From Fredinandcohnia onubensis (GTDB taxonomy: Bacteria > Bacillota > Bacilli > Bacillales > Bacillaceae_L): DNA of 64,000 bases. The DNA lies in assembly GCF_002734215.1 (NCBI RefSeq), contig NZ_NSEB01000004.1:62001-126000 (forward strand), in the 5' to 3' direction. Made by a program: the position numbers and the translations under genes. Below, in pieces: positions 50,831 to 58,747 of this stretch; position 1 is the first letter of the stretch; the number at the start of each line of letters is the position of its first letter. The notes beneath the pieces are model-generated. The model ran no database searches, was not told the DNA's origin, and worked only from the letters and a program-made list of their open reading frames with translations.

Positions 50831-51676
50831 ATGGATGAACCTATGAAAAATACGAATCTATTTAAAAGAATTGTCAGTAAAACAATCGTTTATGTGTTGT
50901 TAATCTTATTTGCCATCTTCATGATGGGGCCATTTCTTTGGCTAATCAGTGTGTCACTCATGCCTGGTAAAAATATTTTCGCTTTTCCACCTGCGATACT
51001 GCCAACTTTTATTGACTTCAAAAACTATATAGAAGTTTGGGAGTATATGGATTTTCTTAAATATATTTGGAACACCGTGATCATCACATTCTTAGGTGTC
51101 ACATTAAGTATTATATTTAGTGCTTTAACAGCATATCCGTTAGCTATTTTCAATTTTAAAGGAAGAAATTTCATTTTCATGTTACTCGTATCGACAATGA
51201 TTATTCCTGCAGCTGCAGCACTTGTTGTTAACTATTTAACGATTAATAATCTGGGGTTAATTAATACGTTTACTGGGGTAGTCCTTCCAACGTTGGTCTC
51301 TGTATTTAACGTCTTCCTCTTTAGACAAGCATTCATGGGGATTCCAGGCGATATCAGGGATTCCGGAAAAATGGACGGCGCATCTGAATTCCGGATTTGG
51401 GTTCAATTAATGATGCCAATGATCAAACCAGCAGTCGCAGTTGTAGGCTTGTTTGAATTTATGGCGAACTGGAATAGTTTCCTCTGGCCAATCATTGTAC
51501 TGGATACAGAAAAATACCCATTAGCTTCAGCATTAAGCTTTTTAAATGGTCAGTTCTCATATAACTTTGGATGGATTGCTGCAGGTACAGTAATCTCAGT
51601 AATACCAATCATATTCGTGTTTTTATTCACTCAGAAATATTATATGGAAGGACTTGCAGGAGCGGTTAAAGGATAA
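50831..51676 (+). CDS. Sugar ABC transporter permease, MalG type
   Basis: A 281-residue permease with six hydrophobic segments, coupling motif DSGKMDGASEFRIWVQLMMP and the family end TQKYYMEGLAGAVKG. It forms the second half of the translocation channel with the preceding MalF-type protein. Its start is translationally coupled to the preceding stop; the ATG at 50843 (MKNTNLFKR) is an alternative. The DUF4127 gene starts 42 bp after its stop, so the transporter and enzyme genes are one unit. Confidence 0.92.
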   Translation: MDEPMKNTNLFKRIVSKTIVYVLLILFAIFMMGPFLWLISVSLMPGKNIFAFPPAILPTFIDFKNYIEVWEYMDFLKYIWNTVIITFLGVTLSIIFSALTAYPLAIFNFKGRNFIFMLLVSTMIIPAAAALVVNYLTINNLGLINTFTGVVLPTLVSVFNVFLFRQAFMGIPGDIRDSGKMDGASEFRIWVQLMMPMIKPAVAVVGLFEFMANWNSFLWPIIVLDTEKYPLASALSFLNGQFSYNFGWIAAGTVISVIPIIFVFLFTQKYYMEGLAGAVKG

Positions 51677-51718
51677 ACCACCTGAAATAAAAAGTGCTAA
51701 GAAAAAGGGAGATTTCAA

Positions 51719-53290
51719 ATGTATAAAATTGCTTACATCCCACTAGACGAACGCCCATGTAACTATGACTTCCCAAGCCTCCTAACAGGATGGGACAAGT
51801 GGACAGGTCCCTCGTCCCGCGGTGAAGTGACTCTCGTACGACCGGATTTGAGTCTGATGGGGGATAAAAAGACACCTGGAAATACTGAATTGATTTGGGA
51901 ATGGCTGTACCAGGAAGCGGTGGATGCAGACGGACTCATTCTTTCAATCGATACATTGTTATATGGCGGAATCATTCCGTCAAGATTGCACGATTTAACA
52001 TTGGATGAGTGCAGAGATGTGTTAGCGAGGCTTTCACGAATTAAAGAAGTTAATCCAGATCTAAAAATATATGCATTTAACTTAATCATGAGATGTCCGA
52101 AATATTCAAGCAGTGATGAAGAACCGGACTATTATGAGGATTGGGGAAGTGAAATCTTCCAATATGGCAGATTGCATCACTTACTTTCTGCCAATCTTGC
52201 ATCTGAAGAAGATCAAAAGCAGTACGAAGAACTCAAGCAACAGCTTCCAAAAGAGGTTGTAGATGACTATCTATCTCGCAGAAAAATCAATGTTGAAGTA
52301 AATAAGCTTGCACTTGAATATGTGAGTAATGGAACGATTGATTTTATGATCATTCCACAAGATGATTCTGCACCTTACGGGTGGACCGCAATCGACCAGC
52401 AGGAGGTAAGGGGAGCGATTGCTTCTCGTCATCTCGAGTTAGATGTATACATGTATCCAGGCGCAGACGAAGTAGGTTGTACGATGCTTGCAAGAATGCT
52501 CAATAGCTTTAAAGGAAAAAGACCATTGGTCTATCCAATTTTCTCAAGTACACAAGGCCCTTCTGTCACACCTTTATATGAAGATCGCCCTTTAATGGAG
52601 ACTCTGAAATATCAAATTTTAGCTGCAGGTGGACTGATCACTTCAAGTCTTGCTGAAGCGGATTTTGCTTTATTTTTGAATTCTCCTGTCGAGCCAATGA
52701 TGGAGGCTGCCTATCAGGATAACTTAAGTACAAAATATCAGGTAAATCGTAACCTAATTGATTTTGTAGAGCAGCTCGAATTTACAGTCAAGGAAAGAAA
52801 CATCCCATGCGTGGTGGCCGATGTTGCATTTGCAAACGGGTCAGATTTAGGACTACTCAAGCTTTTAAAGAGAAAAAATCTTCTATTTAAATTAGCGGGG
52901 TACGCTGGTTGGAATACGAGCTCGAATACACTTGGAACATGCATTGCACAAGGGATGTTTTATCTTGTATATGGCAGTACACAAACTCATATGGACTTTT
53001 TAGCACTGCGCTATGTCGAAGATGCGGGATATTGTAGCTCAGTCAGAAAAAATGTAACAAATAACATCCTGCCAGAGCTAGGCTATGACTATTTCCTTGT
53101 TGATGGAAAACGTGGAAAGGTTTCTGAAATTGTGCAGGAACAATTAACGGAGTTTATAAAAGAAAACCTTACCGATGAAGAAAACGAGCTAAGAATTACA
53201 GATTGCTACATGCCGTGGAGCCGAATGTTTGAAGTCGGCTTGAATGTTGAACATATCCGGGTCGGAGGGACAGGTTCCTCGTCCCTGTAA
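51719..53290 (+). CDS. DUF4127 family protein carrying repeat-derived segments at both ends
   Basis: A 523-residue cytoplasmic protein of the DUF4127 family, found in glycan-use loci and thought to be a sugar-processing enzyme; its reaction is unknown to me. Family features are YIPLDERPCNYDFPS at the start, MGDKKTPGNTELIWEW, LLYGGIIPSRLHD, IIPQDDSAPYGW and AGWNTSSNTLGTCIAQG. Two stretches are foreign: residues about 25-34 (WDKWTGPSSR) are encoded by a half repeat element at 51789-51820, and the last residues GGTGSSSL are encoded by the full element at 53260. The frame is kept through the first insertion. RBS AAGGGAG. Downstream FAD-oxidoreductase gene follows the second element. Confidence 0.87.
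   Translation: MYKIAYIPLDERPCNYDFPSLLTGWDKWTGPSSRGEVTLVRPDLSLMGDKKTPGNTELIWEWLYQEAVDADGLILSIDTLLYGGIIPSRLHDLTLDECRDVLARLSRIKEVNPDLKIYAFNLIMRCPKYSSSDEEPDYYEDWGSEIFQYGRLHHLLSANLASEEDQKQYEELKQQLPKEVVDDYLSRRKINVEVNKLALEYVSNGTIDFMIIPQDDSAPYGWTAIDQQEVRGAIASRHLELDVYMYPGADEVGCTMLARMLNSFKGKRPLVYPIFSSTQGPSVTPLYEDRPLMETLKYQILAAGGLITSSLAEADFALFLNSPVEPMMEAAYQDNLSTKYQVNRNLIDFVEQLEFTVKERNIPCVVADVAFANGSDLGLLKLLKRKNLLFKLAGYAGWNTSSNTLGTCIAQGMFYLVYGSTQTHMDFLALRYVEDAGYCSSVRKNVTNNILPELGYDYFLVDGKRGKVSEIVQEQLTEFIKENLTDEENELRITDCYMPWSRMFEVGLNVEHIRVGGTGSSSL
51789..51820. repeat. Dispersed GGGACA half element inside the DUF4127 coding region
   Basis: TGGGACAAGTGGACAGGTCC and CTCGTCCCGC, in frame within the gene. It replaces or adds roughly ten codons between FPSLLTG and GEVTLV. 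Confidence 0.85.
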
Positions 53291-53327
53291 AAATATGGTG
53301 GGACAAGGGACCTGTCCCTGTGTCCCA
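53260..53327. repeat. Dispersed GGGACA inverted-repeat element, full copy overlapping the DUF4127 stop
   Basis: GGGTCGGAGGGACAGGTTCC with TCGTCCCTG, then GGGACAAGGGACCTGTCCC. The gene upstream uses the first 31 bp for its final codons and stop. The binding site AAAAAGGAG of the next gene starts immediately after it. Confidence 0.92.
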
Positions 53328-53347
53328 AAAAGGAGTTGCTGCTAGTG

Positions 53348-54922
53348 ATGGAGCGCAGATTTTCAGATGTTGTTGTGATTGGTGGAGGTTTAGGAGGGTG
53401 TATGGCTTCCTTGGCTGTTGCCAAAATGGGGTTAAAGGTCATTATGACGGAAGAAACTGATTGGCTAGGTGGACAGCTTACGAGTCAGGCAGTACCTCCA
53501 GATGAACATAAATGGATTGAAAGATATGGTTGTACCGCCACTTACCGTGAATTTCGGGATCGCGTGCGCCAATATTATCGGGATAACTATCCGCTTACGC
53601 AGGAAGCAATGGAAAACGACATATTGAATCCTGGAAATGGTTGGGTAAGTCGGTTAGCGCATGAACCAAAGGTTTCATTAAAAGTAATTGAGGATATGCT
53701 TGCCCCATATATTAATAGCGGGAGAATAACAATCCTCTACAACTATAAGCCTTTAGAGGCAAAGACAGAAGAGGACGTCGTAAAATCTGTCACAGTTACT
53801 CACGTCAGTGAGCCTAAAAAAATCGAGTTGATCGGTCAATATTTTTTAGATGCTACCGAAAGTGGAGATGTTTTACCCATTGCCGGTGTTGAATATGTAA
53901 CGGGAGCAGAATCGATTAAGGAAACTGGTGAACCGCATGCTTTAGAAAAAGCGGATCCACTCGATATGCAATCCTTTACCTATGTGTTCGCAGTGGACTA
54001 TGTAGAGGGCGGAAATTTTGTAATCGATAAGCCCGAACAGTATGACTTTTGGCGTGAATATATGCCGAGTTTCTCTCATTTGCCTCTCTTTAGCTGGTAT
54101 GCAACAGATGCGGATGATACATCAAAGCTCAAGCAGTTTACGCTTTTCCCTAATGATGAAGGTATTCCTTCCTTATTTACCTATCGAAGAATACTAGATA
54201 CAGAGAATTTGGAAGGGAATTTGTATGAGGGTGATATTTCCCTTATCAATTGGGCGCAAAATGACTATTTTCTAGGCCCAATCTATGAAGTGCCTGAAGA
54301 AGAAATTGAAAAAAACCTATTGAATGCAAAACAACAAAGCTTGTCACTTTTATATTGGTTGCAAACGGAAGCGCCAAGACTGGATGGTGGGAAGGGATTC
54401 CCTGGTTTACGACTTCGAAAGGATGTATTAGACACGGAGGATGGCCTGGCGAAATATCCATACATTCGTGAATCGAGAAGAATTAAAGCCGTCTACACCA
54501 TTACAGAACATGACGTTAGCAAAGAAATAAGAGGGGACCAAGGGATTTGTGAGTATTATGATAGCGTTGGTGTTGGAAGCTATCATTTAGATTTACATCA
54601 CACAACGGTATCAAACCGTAGCTTTTATATCCCGAATTATCCATACGAAATACCGCTTGGCGCCCTATTGCCAGTACGTGTAAAGAATTTGATTCCTGCT
54701 TGTAAGAACATAGGAACTACCCAAATTACAAATGGTTGCTACAGGCTTCATCCAACAGAATGGAATATAGGAGAATCAGCGGGATATTTAGTGGCGTATT
54801 CACTATTGAACAATGTGACTCCACATCAGATAAGAGAACAGCAGGAGAGCTTAGAGGAATATCAAAATCTATTAGTAAATCATGGCGTTCAGCTTCACTG
54901 GCCAGATGATATTGACCTATAA
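53348..54922 (+). CDS. FAD-dependent oxidoreductase
   Basis: A flavoprotein of about 524 residues with the N-terminal dinucleotide fold VVVIGGGLGGCMASLAVAKMG and the 'FAD-dependent oxidoreductase' pattern seen in glycan loci: EETDWLGGQLTSQAVPPDEH, LDATESGDVLPIAG, LRLRKDVLDTEDG, RSFYIPNYPYEIPLGALLP and a late GCYRLHPTEWNIGESAG. It may oxidise a sugar hydroxyl; no partner reductase is seen. Start chosen at ATG 53348 (GTG 53345 also possible), with the GGAG of the preceding element edge 10 bp upstream. Substrate unknown. Confidence 0.85.
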   Translation: MERRFSDVVVIGGGLGGCMASLAVAKMGLKVIMTEETDWLGGQLTSQAVPPDEHKWIERYGCTATYREFRDRVRQYYRDNYPLTQEAMENDILNPGNGWVSRLAHEPKVSLKVIEDMLAPYINSGRITILYNYKPLEAKTEEDVVKSVTVTHVSEPKKIELIGQYFLDATESGDVLPIAGVEYVTGAESIKETGEPHALEKADPLDMQSFTYVFAVDYVEGGNFVIDKPEQYDFWREYMPSFSHLPLFSWYATDADDTSKLKQFTLFPNDEGIPSLFTYRRILDTENLEGNLYEGDISLINWAQNDYFLGPIYEVPEEEIEKNLLNAKQQSLSLLYWLQTEAPRLDGGKGFPGLRLRKDVLDTEDGLAKYPYIRESRRIKAVYTITEHDVSKEIRGDQGICEYYDSVGVGSYHLDLHHTTVSNRSFYIPNYPYEIPLGALLPVRVKNLIPACKNIGTTQITNGCYRLHPTEWNIGESAGYLVAYSLLNNVTPHQIREQQESLEEYQNLLVNHGVQLHWPDDIDL

Positions 54923-54938
54923 GGAGGGCGAAGACCAA

Positions 54939-56120
54939 ATGGGACAACCAAACATATTATGGGTTGACTTTTTAGCCAATGGTTCTCGATTATTAGACCC
55001 GGATAAAATGAAAGAGTTAATCAAACATGCCGTTAGATGCGAGATTACACATCTAGTAGTTGATGCAAAAATTCCATATGGATTCACAACGTACCCAAGT
55101 GAGTTTGCCTATCATGTAAGTGAATTGAAGGATGAACAATACCATGATTGGAAAGGCCGAGACTTTCTTCAAGAAATGATTCATCATGCAAAAGGGTCTG
55201 GGATGAAAGTGATCGCAAATGTCGATGTATTTGCAGAAGGAAATGGAATCGATAAAGAAGGAATGGTCTATGCCAAGCCTGAGTGGCAGGTAGTTCACTA
55301 TGACCAGGCCCTTTCAAATATGCCGACAGCTGCGGAGAATCACAATGATCCAACGGTATTTGTGAATCCGATTCATCCAGAAGTAGAGGCTTATGAACTA
55401 AACATCGTTCAAGAAATTGTAAGTAACTATGAAATAGATGGTGTTGTTTTAGACAGATGCCGCTATCCGAACATTTATGGAGATTTTAGTAGTTTGAGCC
55501 GTTCGAAATTTGAAGCTTATATTGGGGAAAAAGTTAAAAACTGGCCGCAGGATATTATGACTGTTGAGGATAAGAAACCTGTATTTGGTCGCCTTTTTCC
55601 GAAATGGGCGGAGTTCCGTGCGAAAAATATTAAAAATTTTGTTCAAAAAGCAAAAAATGTGGTTAAAACAAGGAATTCAGATTTGATTTTCACAATCTAT
55701 GTGGGTTCGTGGTATCCATTGTATTATAACGAAGGCGTCAACTGGGGCAGTGAGACCTATCACCCTTCTTTCGATTGGACATCTGATACGCACAATACGT
55801 CTGGATATGCAGAGGAATTTGATTTTATCATGACAGGCTGCTATTACCCAGAGGTAACGATTGAGGAAGCGTTAGTCAACGAAAGACCTGCAACTTGGTA
55901 TAGTGTTGAGGGCGCGATTGAAATGAGTAAGGAAGCAATTAATGGACAAATTCCTGTGATTGCTAGCTTATATTTAAAAGATTATACCGACAATGTTGAA
56001 CAATTTAAGAAGGCTGTGCAGCTTTGTAAGGAAAAATCAAATGGAGTTATGCTATTTGACACAGTGTATTTAGAGGATTATCAGTGGTGGGATGAGCTAG
56101 AAAAATCCATTAGTAAGTAA
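54939..56120 (+). CDS. Cytoplasmic GHL10-like glycoside hydrolase
   Basis: About 393 residues and no signal peptide. It shares the whole barrel with the secreted protein at 42334: NILWVDFLANGSRLL, LVVDAKIPYGFTTYPS, VIANVDVFAEGN, IDGVVLDRCRYPNIYGDFSS, TIYVGSWYPLYYNEGVNWG, FDFIMTGCYYP and NGVMLFDTVY. The shared LDR-RY motif likely carries the acid residues. ATG 54939 is set by AAGGAGGG 11 bp upstream; an ATG at 54882 lies in the FAD-gene tail. It probably cleaves the imported oligosaccharide inside the cell. The specific bond is unknown. Confidence 0.85.
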   Translation: MGQPNILWVDFLANGSRLLDPDKMKELIKHAVRCEITHLVVDAKIPYGFTTYPSEFAYHVSELKDEQYHDWKGRDFLQEMIHHAKGSGMKVIANVDVFAEGNGIDKEGMVYAKPEWQVVHYDQALSNMPTAAENHNDPTVFVNPIHPEVEAYELNIVQEIVSNYEIDGVVLDRCRYPNIYGDFSSLSRSKFEAYIGEKVKNWPQDIMTVEDKKPVFGRLFPKWAEFRAKNIKNFVQKAKNVVKTRNSDLIFTIYVGSWYPLYYNEGVNWGSETYHPSFDWTSDTHNTSGYAEEFDFIMTGCYYPEVTIEEALVNERPATWYSVEGAIEMSKEAINGQIPVIASLYLKDYTDNVEQFKKAVQLCKEKSNGVMLFDTVYLEDYQWWDELEKSISK

Positions 56121-56134
56121 CTGGAGTGGATGAG

Positions 56135-56827
56135 ATGGAGAACAAACAAGGGTTTTTTGACAAAATATATAGAAAGTTAGTTGTGTCTTGCCAAGCGTTG
56201 CCTGATGAGCCTCTTCATAGCTCCTATATCATGAGTAAGATGGCGGTGGCTGCAACTCAGGCGGGTGCAAGTGGTATCAGGGCTAATAGTGTTGAGGATA
56301 TCCATGAGATAAAGAAGGTAACCGATCTACCAATCATCGGAATCATTAAACAGGATTACGATAATTCGGAGGTCTTTATCACTCCAACATTAAAAGAAAT
56401 TGAGCTTCTTGTAAATGAAGGTGTCGATATGATTGCACTAGATGCGACAAGCCGACTAAGACCAGATGGCCATACAATTACTGAGATTTTTCCAGAAATC
56501 AGACGAAGATATCCCGATCAACTCTTTATGGCAGACTGCTCTACCTTAGAAGAGGGCATTCAAGCAGAAAAATTAGGATTTGATGCGGTTGGAACCACAT
56601 TGTCAGGCTATACCGAATACACGAAGAATGTAAAATTACCTAATATTGATTTGATAAAAGAATTTGTGGAACGTTTGAGTGTACCAATCATTGCTGAGGG
56701 TGGAATCTCGTCACCCGAGGAATTAAAGGAAGTCATGGCAACAGGAGTCCATTCAGCCGTAGTTGGATCCGCAATCACACGACCACAAGAAATCACAAAA
56801 CGATTCCTAAACGCTTTACAGGATTAG
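56135..56827 (+). CDS. nanE: N-acetylmannosamine-6-phosphate 2-epimerase
   Basis: About 230 residues, a TIM barrel of the NanE family that converts ManNAc-6-phosphate into GlcNAc-6-phosphate. Conserved stretches include AATQAGASGIRANSVEDIHEI, IIGIIKQDY, DMIALDATSRLRPDGHTI, FMADCSTLEEG, GTTLSGYTEYTKN and IIAEGGISSPEEL with GSAITRP. ATG 56135 fits GGAG at 8 bp better than GTG 56126. It ties the locus to a ManNAc-containing glycan and leads into central amino-sugar metabolism via NagA/NagB encoded elsewhere. Confidence 0.95.
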   Translation: MENKQGFFDKIYRKLVVSCQALPDEPLHSSYIMSKMAVAATQAGASGIRANSVEDIHEIKKVTDLPIIGIIKQDYDNSEVFITPTLKEIELLVNEGVDMIALDATSRLRPDGHTITEIFPEIRRRYPDQLFMADCSTLEEGIQAEKLGFDAVGTTLSGYTEYTKNVKLPNIDLIKEFVERLSVPIIAEGGISSPEELKEVMATGVHSAVVGSAITRPQEITKRFLNALQD

Positions 56828-56896
56828 GGACAGAGGGACAGGTCCCTTGTCCCTGTAAAAATATGGTGGGACGAGGGACCTGTCCTCGTGACCCAT
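56826..56896. repeat. Dispersed GGGACA inverted-repeat element, full copy
   Basis: GGGACAGAGGGACAGGTCCC, TTGTCCCTG and GGGACGAGGGACCTGTCC. It overlaps the nanE stop codon. It differs from the copy at 58661 by about one base. Confidence 0.95.
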
Positions 56897-56910
56897 GAGG
56901 TGAGAGAGAG

Positions 56911-57789
56911 ATGAAAATATTTGCTGCGGATATTGGTGGGACCTCGATCAAAATCTGTGTGACTGATGAGAGCGGTACGGCACAGATTTTTGATGAGGTT
57001 GAAACGGAAAGTAAAAAAGGTGGCCCACATATTATTCAAAAATTGGGAGATATCATCGCAAACTACCCAGACATAGACGCAATCAGCATTAGTACGGCTG
57101 GTCAGGTGAATAGCGAAGAAGGGTATATTATCTTTGCAAATGAAAATCTACCAAACTATACCGGTACCCGGATAAAGGATTTACTAGAATCAAGGTTTAA
57201 CATACCTGTGAAGGTAGAAAACGATGTGAATGCAGCAGCTCTTGGTGAAAAATATTATGGGGTTGGCAAGGAATATCGTGATTTTCTGTTTTTAACATTT
57301 GGAACAGGTATCGGTGGAGCGATTGTGATTGATTCAAAGCTGTATCGCGGTTTTACTGGCAGTGCAGGTGAATTTGGTCACATGAATCTATATCCGAATG
57401 GGATTCAGTGCGGTTGTGGAAAGTTAGGGTGCTATGAACAATATGGCTCCACAACAGCCCTTATCAGGGAAGCGAAAAAGGTTAATGCCGACTGCACGAA
57501 CGGTAGACAGCTGTTTGAAATGATTCAGCATGGTGATGAACAGTTATATGAAGTTTTTGATAATTGGACGAATGAAGTTGCTCTGGGTCTTGCTAGTTTA
57601 ATTCATATCTTCAACCCTCCTTGTGTTATTTTAGGTGGAGGCATTATGGAACAGGACTTAGCTGTCAAACTTGTATCTGATAAAGTTCAAAAACACATTA
57701 TGGACAGTTATTCAGGTGTTGAAATTTTGAGATCCAAAAATGGCAATAAATCTGGGCTTTACGGAGCGATTTCGCTTCACAAAATTTAG
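56911..57789 (+). CDS. ROK family sugar kinase, probable N-acetylmannosamine kinase
   Basis: A 292-residue ROK kinase: phosphate motif AADIGGTSIKICVTD at the N terminus, NDVNAAALGE, LTFGTGIGGAIV, EFGHMNLYPNG and the zinc-binding CGCGKLGCYEQYGS. Position after nanE makes ManNAc kinase (NanK) most likely; GlcNAc or glucose kinase would also fit the sequence. GAGGTGAG precedes the ATG directly after the repeat element. It would phosphorylate sugars released by the GH20 or GHL10-like enzymes in the cytoplasm. Confidence 0.87.
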   Translation: MKIFAADIGGTSIKICVTDESGTAQIFDEVETESKKGGPHIIQKLGDIIANYPDIDAISISTAGQVNSEEGYIIFANENLPNYTGTRIKDLLESRFNIPVKVENDVNAAALGEKYYGVGKEYRDFLFLTFGTGIGGAIVIDSKLYRGFTGSAGEFGHMNLYPNGIQCGCGKLGCYEQYGSTTALIREAKKVNADCTNGRQLFEMIQHGDEQLYEVFDNWTNEVALGLASLIHIFNPPCVILGGGIMEQDLAVKLVSDKVQKHIMDSYSGVEILRSKNGNKSGLYGAISLHKI

Positions 57790-57811
57790 CTATTAAAGTG
57801 AAGCTTCATTC

Positions 57812-57936
57812 CAGTGGGGGTACCACATCCCCCACTGAATGTTAGTTAAACCAATCGGGCTTTTACTGGCAGTGATCCCCTCCACTTATACTTCTTCGCT
57901 ATTGAAAAGTCCTGAAGTGGGGATCTAACTGCCAGT
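57812..57936. repeat. Double-hairpin element between the ROK and esterase genes
   Basis: Hairpin A: CAGTGGGGG and CCCCCACTG (57812-57837). Hairpin B: ACTGGCAGT...ACTGCCAGT as outer arms (57865-57936) with inner GATCCCC/GGGGATC-like and CCACTT/AAGTGG arms. It resembles the structured ends of Bacillus IS200/IS605-type elements; no transposase is attached. Absent elsewhere in the window. Confidence 0.6.
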
Positions 57937-57962
57937 TAATGCGGGAAAAGGGGCTAAATACA

Positions 57963-58694
57963 ATGAATAAATCCAATCGAACATTTTATAGTTCTCATTT
58001 AAACAAAACTCTAGATTACATGGTTTTAACGTTAAGTGAAAATATTGAGGATGCTTATCTATTATATGTCCAGGATGGCCGTGACTATTTAGAACTAGGT
58101 GGATTGGAAAATGCAATTCAGGATTTAGTACGTGGGAATCCTGAGTTGGCCAGCCACCTTGTACTCGTGCTGATTCACCCTGGAGATTCGATTGAAAGAT
58201 GGGAATCGTTTAGTAGATCAGGATCTTCCTTTCATCAATACCTGCGTTTTATGAATGATGAATTCATTCCTGAGTTTGAAAAAAACCTAGGCGCTAGCAT
58301 TTCTAAAAGAGGTCTCCTTGGCGACTCATTAGCGGGGAATATAAGTTTAAATATCGCATTAGAGAAGCCGGAAAGCTGGACGCACTTATTGCTACAGTCT
58401 CCGGCTATTTCTGATGGGGATATTCAGCGGGTAGGAGAGGTGGACGTTTCTGGATGGAATGTGCTACAAACCGTTGGGACTTATGAAGATGAATTTGTAT
58501 CCTCGATATCGAATGAAAGATTGTATATCTTAACTAGAAACCGAGAGTTATATAAAAGCTTTTCATCCAAAAAGATAAACGTGAAATATATCGAAACAGA
58601 AGATGAACATCTGTGGAAAGTGTGGGAGCGGGACCTACCCCACGCACTTGAATTTTTCTGTTGGGACAGAGGGACAGGTCCCTTGTCCCTGTAA
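57963..58694 (+). CDS. Esterase-like alpha/beta hydrolase with repeat-derived C terminus
   Basis: About 243 residues, an enterochelin-esterase/YjcH-like alpha/beta hydrolase. LLYVQDGRDYLELGG carries the oxyanion-region segment and LLGDSLAGNISLNIAL the nucleophile Ser (G-D-S-L-A type). The acid may be in TVGTYEDEF and the His in EDEHLWKVW. It could remove acyl groups from the imported sugar. ATG 57963 has AAAAGGGG upstream; an ATG at 57939 lies within the preceding hairpin. The final residues WDRGTGPLSL are coded by a repeat element, so the native C terminus was probably FFC or slightly longer. Confidence 0.75.
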   Translation: MNKSNRTFYSSHLNKTLDYMVLTLSENIEDAYLLYVQDGRDYLELGGLENAIQDLVRGNPELASHLVLVLIHPGDSIERWESFSRSGSSFHQYLRFMNDEFIPEFEKNLGASISKRGLLGDSLAGNISLNIALEKPESWTHLLLQSPAISDGDIQRVGEVDVSGWNVLQTVGTYEDEFVSSISNERLYILTRNRELYKSFSSKKINVKYIETEDEHLWKVWERDLPHALEFFCWDRGTGPLSL

Positions 58695-58731
58695 AAATAT
58701 GGTGGGACGAGGGACCTGTCCCCGTGACCCA
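58661..58731. repeat. Dispersed GGGACA inverted-repeat element, full copy (consensus-like)
   Basis: TTGGGACAGAGGGACAGGTC, CCTTGTCCCTG, an AT-rich centre, then GGGACGAGGGACCTGTCC and CCGTGACCCA. The closest copy in this window to the family consensus. Its first 34 bp supply the last codons and the stop of the esterase gene. Confidence 0.96.
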
Positions 58732-58747
58732 GTGAAGGAGGTTTGAG

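Noticed and set aside
56824-57039. Leftward frame with RDLSLCP-type ending
   Set aside because: It is the reverse translation of the repeat element and the start of the ROK gene on the other strand.
56135-57789. Sialic-acid (nan) catabolic operon
   Set aside because: NanE and a ROK kinase are present, but there is no N-acetylneuraminate lyase, sialidase or sialic-acid transporter; the surrounding enzymes fit a different glycan.
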